A DNA stretch of 64,000 nucleotides from Prochlorococcus marinus CUG1435 (GCA_017644375.1 JAEPLP010000001.1:310001-374000); one strand, 5' to 3'. Positions 31,028 to 38,057 are shown, counted from the stretch's first letter. Program-made: numbers and translations. The notes: generated by a model from the sequence alone, not told the origin.

Positions 31028-31309
31028 CTAGTAACAGTAGTGAAGAAATCGTTGGGTTTTGGTTTTCTTTTTCAGCTTTGCACATCTCATGCTTTTTGGT
31101 TTCATTGATGTCAAATGAAAACCATTACCTTTTGGACAGCAGTAAGAATAAGAATGTCCTTTACCCTTAATTTTCATCTCACGAGCAACTACTTTCGCAT
31201 CTTCCTGATTCCGATAACTAATTTTTTTGCACTTATAGCAATACTTTTCTACGATGTAACCTCTGTCTTGGATATATTCTGTTAGATTTTTTAGGTCGAT
31301 TCGTTTCAT
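31028..31309 (-). CDS. Cys-rich, zinc-finger-like basic protein (93 aa)
   Basis: CYKCKK near residue 23 and YSYCCPKGNGFHLTS near residue 54 resemble the small zinc-binding proteins with a CPxGxGxHLTS signature often found near mobile DNA. The C-terminus is strongly basic (KLKKKTKTQRFLH). DNA or RNA binding is plausible. It is downstream of the DUF2130 gene on the same strand. Confidence 0.65.
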   Translation of the reverse strand: MKRIDLKNLTEYIQDRGYIVEKYCYKCKKISYRNQEDAKVVAREMKIKGKGHSYSYCCPKGNGFHLTSMKPKSMRCAKLKKKTKTQRFLHYCY

Positions 31310-31380
31310 GGTAAATAAATAAAAAGGTTTGTTTTTTAAAAATAATTTTTATAGTTATTGTTTTTAATAAAGAATATTTT

Positions 31381-32673
31381 CTAAAATTCAATTTTTTCTT
31401 CATCGTTTTGAAGATTCTCAAACATTAAAGTCATTGTTGGATTATTTTTAATTAATTTATCCACAGAGATACCTTGCAATTTTTTATTTAGACTTTTACT
31501 ATTTTTAGTTAACGAATTCATAAGTATTTCTTTGCTATCTTCTGCAGCCTCAATAATCTTGTCCTGCAATTTAACAACAGAATCAATCTTGTTGAAAATT
31601 AATTTAAGATTCTTACTGGATGCTAACTGAATAGCTTCTAGAGATTCTCTAAAATTTTTTATATCTATAGTTTTTGATTGTTCTTTCTCAAGTAAATTTT
31701 TAAGATCCAATAACTCAATACCTAACTCCCTCAAGGTATAAATAGTTGATACAAAGCAATTTGGTCTAACAACAATCATTTTTGGATATTCATGGTAAAC
31801 AGTGGTAAAACCATTGTTATATCTTTCATCTTCAGCCTCAAGAGTAGAAACTAAAACAGCATATTCGCAATTTTTTTCTCTTCTGTCTTTATCAAGTTTT
31901 TTAAAATATTGTTTATTAGTTTGTTTTTTAGTACTAGCTTCTTCTTCATTTTTCATCTCGAACATAATTGAAATGATTTCATTACCTTGTGAATCGTAAT
32001 CTCTGAAAATATAATCTCCTTTTGTACCGGATGAACTATCATTATCTTTTTCGTAAGTTGCATAAGGAAGAATTCTTCTTATGTATTTGTCGTAATCAAT
32101 TAGACATGTCTCTTCTAGTGATTCGCCAATCATTTTAGTATTCAGTTTTAATTTATTTTCTTTAATTCTTGTCAGTTCCTCTTGATGATCTCTCCTTTCA
32201 TAATCTAAAAGTTTTTTTAGTGAATTCTTTTCTACTAAAACCTTATCTTTTTCCTCTTTGATTTTTTCTACTGCTTCAGCGATAGCTATCTTTTTATCTT
32301 TTTCATATGAAGTTTGGTTTAACTCATATTCTTTAATTATGTTTTCTTTATTATGAATAATTTCCTGATAATGAATTTTGAGTTCATTTTCTTTGTTTTC
32401 TAAAGCGTTCAACTTATCTTTATTAAAAGATTTTTCAGAATCAATATGACTTTGAATTTCAGTATCTTTTGAGTTAAGAACTTTTTGGAAGTGAATTTTT
32501 AATTCATTTTCCTTAATCTTCACTGCACTATCAACTTCTGCATTAACTCGTTTAGTTAATTGCTCCTCAAATAATTGGTCTCTGACTTGATTGATTATTG
32601 ATGCATGATTAGCATCATCAATTTTCAAAGTGGCATTGCATTCAGGACACTTTATTTCGTGATTAGATTTCAT
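31381..32673 (-). CDS. DUF2130 family protein (430 aa)
   Basis: N-terminal CPECNATLKIDD (zinc-ribbon half-site), a long coiled coil (about residues 30-165), then the DUF2130 core: GESLEETCLIDYD, GTKGDYIFRDYDSQGNE, IMFEMKNEEEAS and KNCEYAVLVSTLEAED. The E/K pattern resembles PD-(D/E)xK nuclease-like folds, as proposed for this family, and a C-terminal helical tail follows. Often found on mobile or defence-associated DNA. It begins downstream of a strong hairpin at 32721. Confidence 0.85.
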   Translation of the reverse strand: MKSNHEIKCPECNATLKIDDANHASIINQVRDQLFEEQLTKRVNAEVDSAVKIKENELKIHFQKVLNSKDTEIQSHIDSEKSFNKDKLNALENKENELKIHYQEIIHNKENIIKEYELNQTSYEKDKKIAIAEAVEKIKEEKDKVLVEKNSLKKLLDYERRDHQEELTRIKENKLKLNTKMIGESLEETCLIDYDKYIRRILPYATYEKDNDSSSGTKGDYIFRDYDSQGNEIISIMFEMKNEEEASTKKQTNKQYFKKLDKDRREKNCEYAVLVSTLEAEDERYNNGFTTVYHEYPKMIVVRPNCFVSTIYTLRELGIELLDLKNLLEKEQSKTIDIKNFRESLEAIQLASSKNLKLIFNKIDSVVKLQDKIIEAAEDSKEILMNSLTKNSKSLNKKLQGISVDKLIKNNPTMTLMFENLQNDEEKIEF

Positions 32674-32720
32674 GATAAGTTTGTAATGGGAAAAGTGGAT
32701 TGGTTAATCTCTAACCCAAC

Positions 32721-32752
32721 GTGCATCAAATCTTGCAGGATTTGGTGCACAT
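32721..32752. terminator. 12-bp hairpin before the DUF2130 gene
   Basis: GTGCATCAAATC pairs with GATTTGGTGCAC (one G-U) around a six-base loop, followed on the plus strand by an ATTTTTTT run. On the minus strand it lies between the RHH gene and DUF2130 and may end the first transcript. Confidence 0.5.
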
Positions 32753-32818
32753 TTTTTTGAGATAGAAGTTAAAAATTAGTAAAAAGAAAACTAATTTTTG
32801 ATTAGTAAAAAGCTCTAA

Positions 32819-32971
32819 TTAAAACTTTTCTTGAACTGCTTCGTTAATTTCTTTTTGTAAGGCATTTCTTAGTAAATGAGACATTGAAGTTCCAGGAGAA
32901 GAATTTGCTCTTAAGTAATTGAGTTGATCAACAGTAAGTTGCATAGAAACTCTTTTTAGGGAAAGGTTCAT
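32819..32971 (-). CDS. small ribbon-helix-helix-like protein (50 aa)
   Basis: The start chosen is MNLSLKRVSMQLTVDQLNYL; an extra 15 residues upstream are uncharacteristic and overlap a hairpin. A basic beta strand (LSLKRVSMQLT) followed by two helices (VDQLNYLRAN; SMSHLLRNALQKEI) fits the RHH (CopG/Arc) fold. Likely a DNA-binding repressor or antitoxin without an obvious toxin. The hairpin at 32991-33010 just upstream is a candidate operator. Confidence 0.6.
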   Translation of the reverse strand: MNLSLKRVSMQLTVDQLNYLRANSSPGTSMSHLLRNALQKEINEAVQEKF

Positions 32972-32990
32972 AATAAAAAAATTTAATTTT

Positions 32991-33010
32991 AAGACCCTCG
33001 TGAGGGTCTC
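32991..33010. promoter_or_regulatory. short perfect hairpin upstream of the RHH gene
   Basis: AGACCCT and AGGGTCT around CGTG. A related AGACC/GGTCT stem terminates the region at 18305. It could be an operator for the RHH protein or a transcription terminator. Confidence 0.4.
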
Positions 33011-33166
33011 ATGCAATTAACAATAGTCCTTATAGACCTTATTGTCAACACATGCTCGTTATTTTGAGCACTTAAAGTGAATCTATTTATTTAAAAATAA
33101 GTCTACAGCTTGAATTATAAAAAAAGTATGATAAGGTTTATATAGGGTCTCAAATTTCCGAAAGCA

Positions 33167-34108
33167 ATGCCAAACAAGGATAACGAAGCGTCTCACTTTA
33201 ATCAAAAATTCGAAAGTAAAATGGATTTCTTGTTCAAAGAATTAAAAGAAATGAAAGCAATATTATTTTCTCATCAAGATAAACGTAAGGAAATTGATGA
33301 GCGTATTTCAATTCTTGAAAATGAAATTGATGAAAAAAATAAATTAAAAGCATTAAATAAAGATGAAGAAGATAAATATAAAAATCAACATGAAAAGCTG
33401 AAAGAAGCCGAGTCTAAAATTAAAGAAAAAATTAAGATAATATCAAACGATATTCAGCAAAAAGAAAAACAAATAGAAAAGATTGGAGATTCACACTTAA
33501 AAAATCTTAGATTATTGGCAAAAGAAACTGCCGCACAATCAGAAATTGTTCAACGCCAGTCAATGAGGCTTAAGCAACAATTATCGAAAAACAGAGCAAA
33601 ACTTTCTGAAATGTATGAATATATAAAAAGCGATGCCTCAAAAAAAGATAAAAAAGTCGCTCAAGTTAAGGTTTATCTTACAGAACCTGAGTTAAAGATT
33701 CTAGAAAATCTTACTGCTCAGAAAGGTTCTGATAAATCATCAGTGATGAGAGATTTCCTTAGAGGAGAGAACATGTTTCCTTTTCGTGGTTTTTCTATTC
33801 AAAGTAAAAACAATTCTATTGGATCGTATATTTCTGGTGAGCCACCAAAATGTTTAATTAAGGTTTTTGAACCTAAGAAATTTGAGGATGTATATCAATA
33901 CCCATATACCCTTGAGGAGGGCATCTGTATTATTATTAACTTTGCTTCACTGGACGAAATTAATCCAAATTTAAAACAAAGATGTATTGATTTTATGTAT
34001 GGATCTATATTTAGATCTGAGGGTAAAATTACTGAAATAGGTCCATCCACAATAATTTGTACTCCTGAGGAGTCAAATATTAAGATAGAGGAAAATTTAT
34101 CAAATTAA
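33167..34108 (+). CDS. coiled-coil + RHH-like + SepF-like fusion protein (313 aa)
   Basis: Three parts are visible. Residues 15-160 are a charged coiled coil. Residues 163-200 (AQVKVYLTEPELKILENLTA...SVMRDFLRGE) look like a ribbon-helix-helix DNA-binding module. Residues 225-305 match the SepF division-protein domain: LIKVFEPKKFEDVYQYPYTL, IIINFASLDEINPNLKQRCI, DFMYGSIF, EIGPSTIICTPE. Ordinary SepF is about 190 aa, with an N-terminal membrane helix that is absent here. It is a singleton between an RHH gene (divergent) and an EVE-type repeat. Confidence 0.8.
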   Translation: MPNKDNEASHFNQKFESKMDFLFKELKEMKAILFSHQDKRKEIDERISILENEIDEKNKLKALNKDEEDKYKNQHEKLKEAESKIKEKIKIISNDIQQKEKQIEKIGDSHLKNLRLLAKETAAQSEIVQRQSMRLKQQLSKNRAKLSEMYEYIKSDASKKDKKVAQVKVYLTEPELKILENLTAQKGSDKSSVMRDFLRGENMFPFRGFSIQSKNNSIGSYISGEPPKCLIKVFEPKKFEDVYQYPYTLEEGICIIINFASLDEINPNLKQRCIDFMYGSIFRSEGKITEIGPSTIICTPEESNIKIEENLSN

Positions 34109-34145
34109 AGAAAGGATAGTTTTCTGATCTCGAAAAAGTAAAAAT

Positions 34146-34353
34146 ACTTTCCTTAAAATTAAATTTGATGGATAATAACTTAAGAAGCGGGTGCCGAAAC
34201 GATTCTATCCACATCCTATCCACACTTCGCAATATTCTTCTAATCCCTTGATATGACTGAAATAAACTACTGGCTAATGAAAAGTGAGCGCGACTAGCTA
34301 TCACTGCGATCTCAAGGAATCGTAATTTTTTATCCAAACTTTATCCAAACTTT
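34146..34353 (+). repeat. EVE-gene 5' repeat, copy 7
   Basis: ACTTTCCTTAAAATTAAATT and GATGGATAATAA, a diverged spacer with the 11-nt pair CTATCCACATC/CTATCCACACT (34205-34226), then ATCCCTTGATATGACTGAAA encoding MTEINYWLMKSER. The TAATTTTTTATCC tail gives a second exact pair TATCCAAACTT (34331-34352). Immediately followed by a C element. Confidence 0.8.
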
Positions 34354-34359
34354 TTTTGA

Positions 34360-34401
34360 TTTACAGCCAATATAGATTGAGGAGCAATTAGCTATTTTTT
34401 T
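34360..34401 (+). repeat. dyad-hairpin element C, copy 8 (diverged)
   Basis: TTTACAGCCAATATAGATTG, a weak hairpin (GGAGCAATTAGCTAT), T7, then ATG 34402. This is the most diverged member and lacks TTGACA. Confidence 0.5.
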
Positions 34402-34539
34402 ATGATTAATAAGGGGCGACAGGATTCGAAGCTGCGACCTAGTGCTCCCAAAGCAAAAACCCCCTACAAACTTGTTGCCTTATCAAATGGAAGATGGCGA
34501 CGAATAGTCCTCATGCCTAGTCAGCTTTTAGGTTTGTGA
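34402..34539 (+). CDS. short basic frame fused to tRNA remnant (45 aa)
   Basis: The first half (MINKGRQDSKLRPSAPKAK) is a reading through a reversed tRNA-Pro piece. The second half (TPYKLVALSNGRWRRIVLMP) has protein-like composition and may be the end of a real gene joined at the breakpoint. It overlaps the end of the 34521 gene. Confidence 0.3.
   Translation: MINKGRQDSKLRPSAPKAKTPYKLVALSNGRWRRIVLMPSQLLGL
34413..34464 (-). pseudogene. 3' remnant of tRNA-Pro (anticodon TGG)
   Basis: The minus strand reads GCTTTGGGAGC (anticodon loop with TGG), then GGTCGCAGCTTCGAATCCTG (T arm, with TTCGAAT loop and one stem mismatch) and GTCGCCCC (acceptor end). There is no D arm or 5' half and no CCA. tRNA 3' halves are the usual duplicates left by integrative elements that target tRNA genes. 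Confidence 0.65.
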
Positions 34540-34808
34540 TCCCCTCTACCTTTTTTCTTTTCCCTAAAAATTAAATATGTCGTGAGTATTGTTGGGGGGA
34601 AAGCTAAGAACTGTGCATATGTCAGGTAAAAACGGAACTTATTATGATACTTCTGAATTTCAATTCTCTGTTTACTAGTCAATAAACTTCGATCTTTATC
34701 ATAAGACTCTGGCGTAGGAAGAATAAAACTATGAATAGAACCGGTAAAAATGAAAAAAACAACGAAGAAAACTATGAGTTTAAAAATTGAATACAAACAA
34801 CCTTTCAC
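34521..34808 (-). CDS. two-pass membrane hypothetical protein (95 aa)
   Basis: Two hydrophobic helices (SIFKLIVFFVVFFIFTGSIH; YAQFLAFPPTILTTYLIF) around a soluble loop containing LTSKQRIEIQKYHNKF, and a basic tail. No known family. Oriented against the surrounding plus-strand genes. Confidence 0.6.
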   Translation of the reverse strand: MKGCLYSIFKLIVFFVVFFIFTGSIHSFILPTPESYDKDRSLLTSKQRIEIQKYHNKFRFYLTYAQFLAFPPTILTTYLIFREKKKGRGDHKPKS

Positions 34809-35026
34809 ATGATTTATTCCTCTACATCTTTTCTAGCCATAAAAATCAAAAAAGTCTCATGGGTCCTTTTTTAGAAATACTTTGTGGGTCTGTTCGCGCC
34901 TCGAAAATTTTCTAGACACTAGCCTAATTTAGGAAAATCCGTTTTATTATTTGGAAGATCAGCAAAAATAAAAAAAAGCTTAATCAAATATTGTTTGTAT
35001 TAGAAAAAATATTTATCTTTTTTATT

Positions 35027-35135
35027 CTGCATTAATTAAAAAGGTTTTTGTACTCGTGTGTAGGAGCGCGGGGTTAACCTTGAAACCGCTAGGCTCAAGT
35101 CCTTACGAAAAGGGCAAGTCCTTAGACCACTTATA
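35027..35135 (+). ncRNA. 109-nt conserved element, copy 2 (putative RNA)
   Basis: Matches 23620-23728 at 107 of 109 positions, with unrelated flanks. One change (A to G) keeps the GTCCTT/AAGGGC hairpin as U-G. It lies 38 bases upstream of a C element and the membrane gene at 35217. Confidence 0.6.
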
Positions 35136-35173
35136 ACTAAGAAACACACTCATCACAAGTAAAAATAACTTGA

Positions 35174-35215
35174 TTGACAGTCGATCTAACATAGAGGGAT
35201 AAAACCCTCTTTTTT
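35174..35215 (+). repeat. dyad-hairpin element C, copy 9
   Basis: TTGACAGTCGATCTAACAT, perfect hairpin GAGGG/CCCTC with loop ATAAAA, T6, then A and ATG 35217. With TTGACA as -35 and GATAAA as -10 (18-nt spacing), transcription would start about at the ATG. Confidence 0.7.
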
Positions 35216-35216
35216 A

Positions 35217-35399
35217 ATGGAATTATTTATAGCTTTAGGATTGCCAATAGTTCTATTAGTTGGATTAACACTCCTTTTCATGTCAGATGGTATTCCAAGT
35301 TGGGTTCAACAATTCAAAAGAAATAGTTCAACTCTATGGAATTTCGGTATTGTTGCAATGGGAACTATGACGGTAATAATTTACTTAGCTAGAAGATAA
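35217..35399 (+). CDS. two-pass membrane protein (60 aa)
   Basis: Helices ELFIALGLPIVLLVGLTLLF and WNFGIVAMGTMTVIIYLA flank a short loop (SDGIPSWVQQFKRNSS). It is fused directly to a C element at its start, and is four bases from the TPR gene, suggesting an operon. Confidence 0.6.
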   Translation: MELFIALGLPIVLLVGLTLLFMSDGIPSWVQQFKRNSSTLWNFGIVAMGTMTVIIYLARR

Positions 35400-35403
35400 A
35401 ACC

Positions 35404-36087
35404 ATGACATTGTTTCACCTAATATTTTTTGTTCTTTTAGGAAGATTAGTCACCCTTTTAATTTCACAAGCATGGACTTCTTCAGTTATTACGGGAGTCG
35501 TTTTTGTAAGCTATCTAATTTGGTTGTATTGGATTCTTAACAATAATGTAAAAGGTGAACAACGATATAACAGAACTATTTGGATAGTCCTTTTTTGTTT
35601 AGGGATTTGGTTAGTTCAACCTTTAATTTTTATAGATCCAGATTCAAAAAATGCTTCTCAAAATATGGAAAACGATCCTAAAATAGAAATTAACCAGACA
35701 GCGGAATCTGATATATTCTCAAACTTTTTAAAGAATCTTGAGAACGAAGACTTCCTTAAACAAGAAATAAGAATTCTGAGTGAAGATCTCGCCAAAGAAC
35801 CAGATTCTTATAATTACGTAACGAGAGGTGTGCTTTACTTGTTATTAAAGAAATATCAAAGTGGCTTAAATGATATGAATAAAGCTCTTAAGTTGGAGCC
35901 TGACTATATGGACGCCTACTTTTATAGAGGAGTAATAAGACTAAATATGAGAGCTGATGCAGGATCACTCAAAGTTAAGAAAGGATGCAAAGACATCAAA
36001 ACTGCATATAAAGCCGGTCAACAAGACGCGATTTATTGGGTCAAAGATAATCAGGAATTATTAAAAAGAAAAAAATGCAAAATTTAA
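35404..36087 (+). CDS. membrane-anchored TPR protein (227 aa)
   Basis: Two or three N-terminal helices (about residues 1-80), then a cytoplasmic or lumenal domain with TPR-like units: SYNYVTRGVLYLLLKKYQSG, LNDMNKALKLEPDYMDAYFY and RGVIRLNMRADAGSLKVKKG. Such proteins mediate complex assembly. Follows the 60-aa membrane gene closely. Confidence 0.78.
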   Translation: MTLFHLIFFVLLGRLVTLLISQAWTSSVITGVVFVSYLIWLYWILNNNVKGEQRYNRTIWIVLFCLGIWLVQPLIFIDPDSKNASQNMENDPKIEINQTAESDIFSNFLKNLENEDFLKQEIRILSEDLAKEPDSYNYVTRGVLYLLLKKYQSGLNDMNKALKLEPDYMDAYFYRGVIRLNMRADAGSLKVKKGCKDIKTAYKAGQQDAIYWVKDNQELLKRKKCKI

Positions 36088-36220
36088 TATCTCAAAAAAA
36101 TAAATTCATTGGTTTATCTTTAGACGATGCTTGTGGAAAAATCCATGGAGATTTTTGAAATAAACTTATCAAAGTTCATCAGGTTTAAGATGATATCAAA
36201 ATTACCCCATACCACCCATC

Positions 36221-36319
36221 ACTTTCCTAAATAGAAACTTTGATGGATAATAAATTTATACACAAAAAAGTTTGGATAACATGTTCTCCAAGCCTTAAAA
36301 ATCGCGGAGATCCCTTGAT
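36221..36319 (+). repeat. upstream region of the intact EVE gene (parental repeat)
   Basis: ACTTTCCTAAATAGAAACTT, GATGGATAATAAATT, TTTGGATAACATG and CGCGGAGATCCCTTGAT lead into the EVE ATG. It lacks the tandem 11-nt repeat; instead TTGGA and TCCAA form a short inverted repeat at that place. It is nearly identical to copy 2a at 16963. Confidence 0.75.
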
Positions 36320-36778
36320 ATGACTGAAGAAAAGTTTTGGCTAATGAAAAGTGAGCCCGATGCCTATAGCATAGATAATTTACAAAATGATGGTTTAACT
36401 TTATGGGATGGTATAAGAAATTATCAAGCCAGAAATTTTATGAGAAATATGAATAAAGGAGATAAAGTCTTTTTTTATCATTCCAACTGCAAACCACCAG
36501 GTATTGTTGGAATTATGGAGGTGATAGATCTTAATATTGTTGATCCTACCCAATTTGATAAAGATTCAAAATATTATGATCCAAAATCTAAACCTGACAA
36601 TCCGAGATGGGATTGTGTAAAAGTCAAATACATTTCTAAGTCAAAAAAAATTCTTAGTTTACCTGAATTAAAGACTTTATTTTGTGAGGATGAATTATTA
36701 GTTGTTAAGAAAGGGAATAGGTTATCGATACTACCTGTGCGAAAGGATATAGCAAAAACACTAATAGAAAAAATGTAA
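36320..36778 (+). CDS. EVE-domain protein (152 aa)
   Basis: EVE domains (PUA-like fold) bind modified nucleobases in DNA or RNA and are related to YTH readers. The hallmark start FWLMKSEPDAYSIDNL is present, then LWDGIRNYQARNFMRNM, GDKVFFYHSNCKPPGIVG and SKPDNPRWDCVKVKY, matching full-length bacterial members. It is intact, and it is the source of the partial copies in the island. A short gap separates it from the convergent DUF2811 gene. Confidence 0.92.
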   Translation: MTEEKFWLMKSEPDAYSIDNLQNDGLTLWDGIRNYQARNFMRNMNKGDKVFFYHSNCKPPGIVGIMEVIDLNIVDPTQFDKDSKYYDPKSKPDNPRWDCVKVKYISKSKKILSLPELKTLFCEDELLVVKKGNRLSILPVRKDIAKTLIEKM

Positions 36779-36784
36779 AAGTTT

Positions 36785-37045
36785 TTAGTCGTTAAAATTC
36801 ATTGAAAACATATTTCCAATATATAGTCTCGTTAGATCCCTATTTTGAAATCCTTTTTGCATCAAAAATCCTGCAATAGCAGCTTGCAGTATTCTATATT
36901 GATCCCAATTAGGATGTTCCTCCACAAATTCTTTCATAGCCTTTTGAAGATTTTCTTGCAGTTCACATTTAAAGCTAATTACTTCATCATCCTTCTGATT
37001 TAAAGCTACTTGATTAACATCAAAATTTAGTTTTTGCATATTCAA
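36785..37045 (-). CDS. DUF2811 family protein (86 aa)
   Basis: Cyanobacterial small protein with ISFKCELQENLQKAMKEFVE, HPNWDQYRILQAAIAGFLMQ and GFQNRDLTRLYIGNMF, matching DUF2811. Start may be MNMQKLN or the Met two codons in. Function unknown; helical. Confidence 0.8.
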   Translation of the reverse strand: MNMQKLNFDVNQVALNQKDDEVISFKCELQENLQKAMKEFVEEHPNWDQYRILQAAIAGFLMQKGFQNRDLTRLYIGNMFSMNFND

Positions 37046-37231
37046 AATTTATTAAATTTATATTTACCAATTAAGTTTTCTTCAAAATTACAAAATCGTC
37101 AACAAGTTTCAATAAGAAACAGTCTCAGGTAATAGAATAATGAGAATACAGTTACCACAGGGTTTCTAAAGGAAACTAATTTTTGAAAAATAAATCTCAA
37201 CTAAATATAAAGAATTATATAAAATCAGAAG

Positions 37232-37284
37232 TTTTCCACATTCTTTAGATCATTAAATAATTTTTTAAAAATAGTTGTGGAAAA
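37232..37284. other. two inverted TTTTCCACA boxes (possible DnaA sites)
   Basis: TTTTCCACA at 37232-37240 and its exact complement TGTGGAAAA at 37276-37284, in a 300-base AT-rich gap without genes. TTTTCCACA is the DnaA-box form reported for cyanobacteria. Two boxes alone do not make an origin. Confidence 0.4.
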
Positions 37285-37347
37285 GTTGTGAAAAATTGTT
37301 TTGGGCAAGGGGAATTTTTTTAAAAAATTTCCAATTTTATTTATTTT

Positions 37348-37719
37348 TTAATTCATTGATTCCCACATCTTTTTTGTTTCATAAAATAAATTTTGTGCTA
37401 ACGGTATCGGCCAATACATTTCAAAAGATCTTGTTTGATCTTGACTCTCAAAAATAAACCTTAAACTCCATTCATCCTTCTTTCCTTCTAAGTTAATGTA
37501 CCAAGGTAGTTGTTCTAATTCTAAAGAAATAGACTCTTCATCCATTAATTCATTTTTAATATCTAGTAGTTCTTCATAAATTTTTAGAAGTGAAAGATAA
37601 AGGGAATGAAATTCACTTTTTTGTAACTCAATTGACCAATTATCAACACTAATCAAAAAACAGAATTTGCCTTTTTTAAAATCTTTAAGCAATCTCCATC
37701 TGCTTTGTTTTTTTAACAA
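37348..37719 (-). CDS. DUF1818 family protein (123 aa)
   Basis: The order SRWRLLKDFKKGKFCFLISV, NWSIELQKSEFHSLY, LSLELEQ-type acidic segment, WYINLEGKKDEWSLRFIF and FEMYWPIPLAQ matches the cyanobacterial DUF1818 family. Start is TTG at 37719, two bases from the rpoZ stop, so the gene is probably translated with rpoZ. Unknown function. Confidence 0.82.
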   Translation of the reverse strand: MLKKQSRWRLLKDFKKGKFCFLISVDNWSIELQKSEFHSLYLSLLKIYEELLDIKNELMDEESISLELEQLPWYINLEGKKDEWSLRFIFESQDQTRSFEMYWPIPLAQNLFYETKKMWESMN

Positions 37720-37721
37720 AA

Positions 37722-37958
37722 TTAACCAGGAAGTAAATCTGGTTGGTCTTGTTCATCGCTTAGTTCAATAATTGACCTTTGAACAGGTTTGATAGTTGAC
37801 TCCTCTAATAATCCATCAAAATCATCAAAGCGTCTTTGTTTAGCCCTGAAAGCAATTTTAACTGTGGTTAAATATCTATTAGTCGATTTTCTTATTAGGC
37901 TCTCACCTCTTTTTGCAAGATCATTAGAATCAATTCCAGTATTATTTAATATGTTCAT
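37722..37958 (-). CDS. rpoZ: RNA polymerase omega subunit
   Basis: [20 protein letters not shown] and [20 protein letters not shown] match the cyanobacterial omega subunit, which assists assembly of the beta' subunit. 78 aa, normal length. Cotranscribed with the DUF1818 gene. Confidence 0.92.
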   Translation of the reverse strand: MNILNNTGIDSNDLAKRGESLIRKSTNRYLTTVKIAFRAKQRRFDDFDGLLEESTIKPVQRSIIELSDEQDQPDLLPG

Positions 37959-38057
37959 TAAAAAGTTTAATTTATCTTAAAGTATATTTTACAGTTAATT
38001 GGACGAATTAAAAACATAAATTACAAAAAGCACTTAATTAATTCAAAAAAATTTCAT

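Noticed and set aside
14599-34352. CRISPR array
   Set aside because: The 11-nt units occur only in adjacent pairs without spacers, and no cas genes are present.
15229-35216. Integron with attC sites
   Set aside because: Cassette-like order and hairpins recall integrons, but the hairpins lack attC R and L boxes and no IntI gene is visible. Kept only as an analogy.
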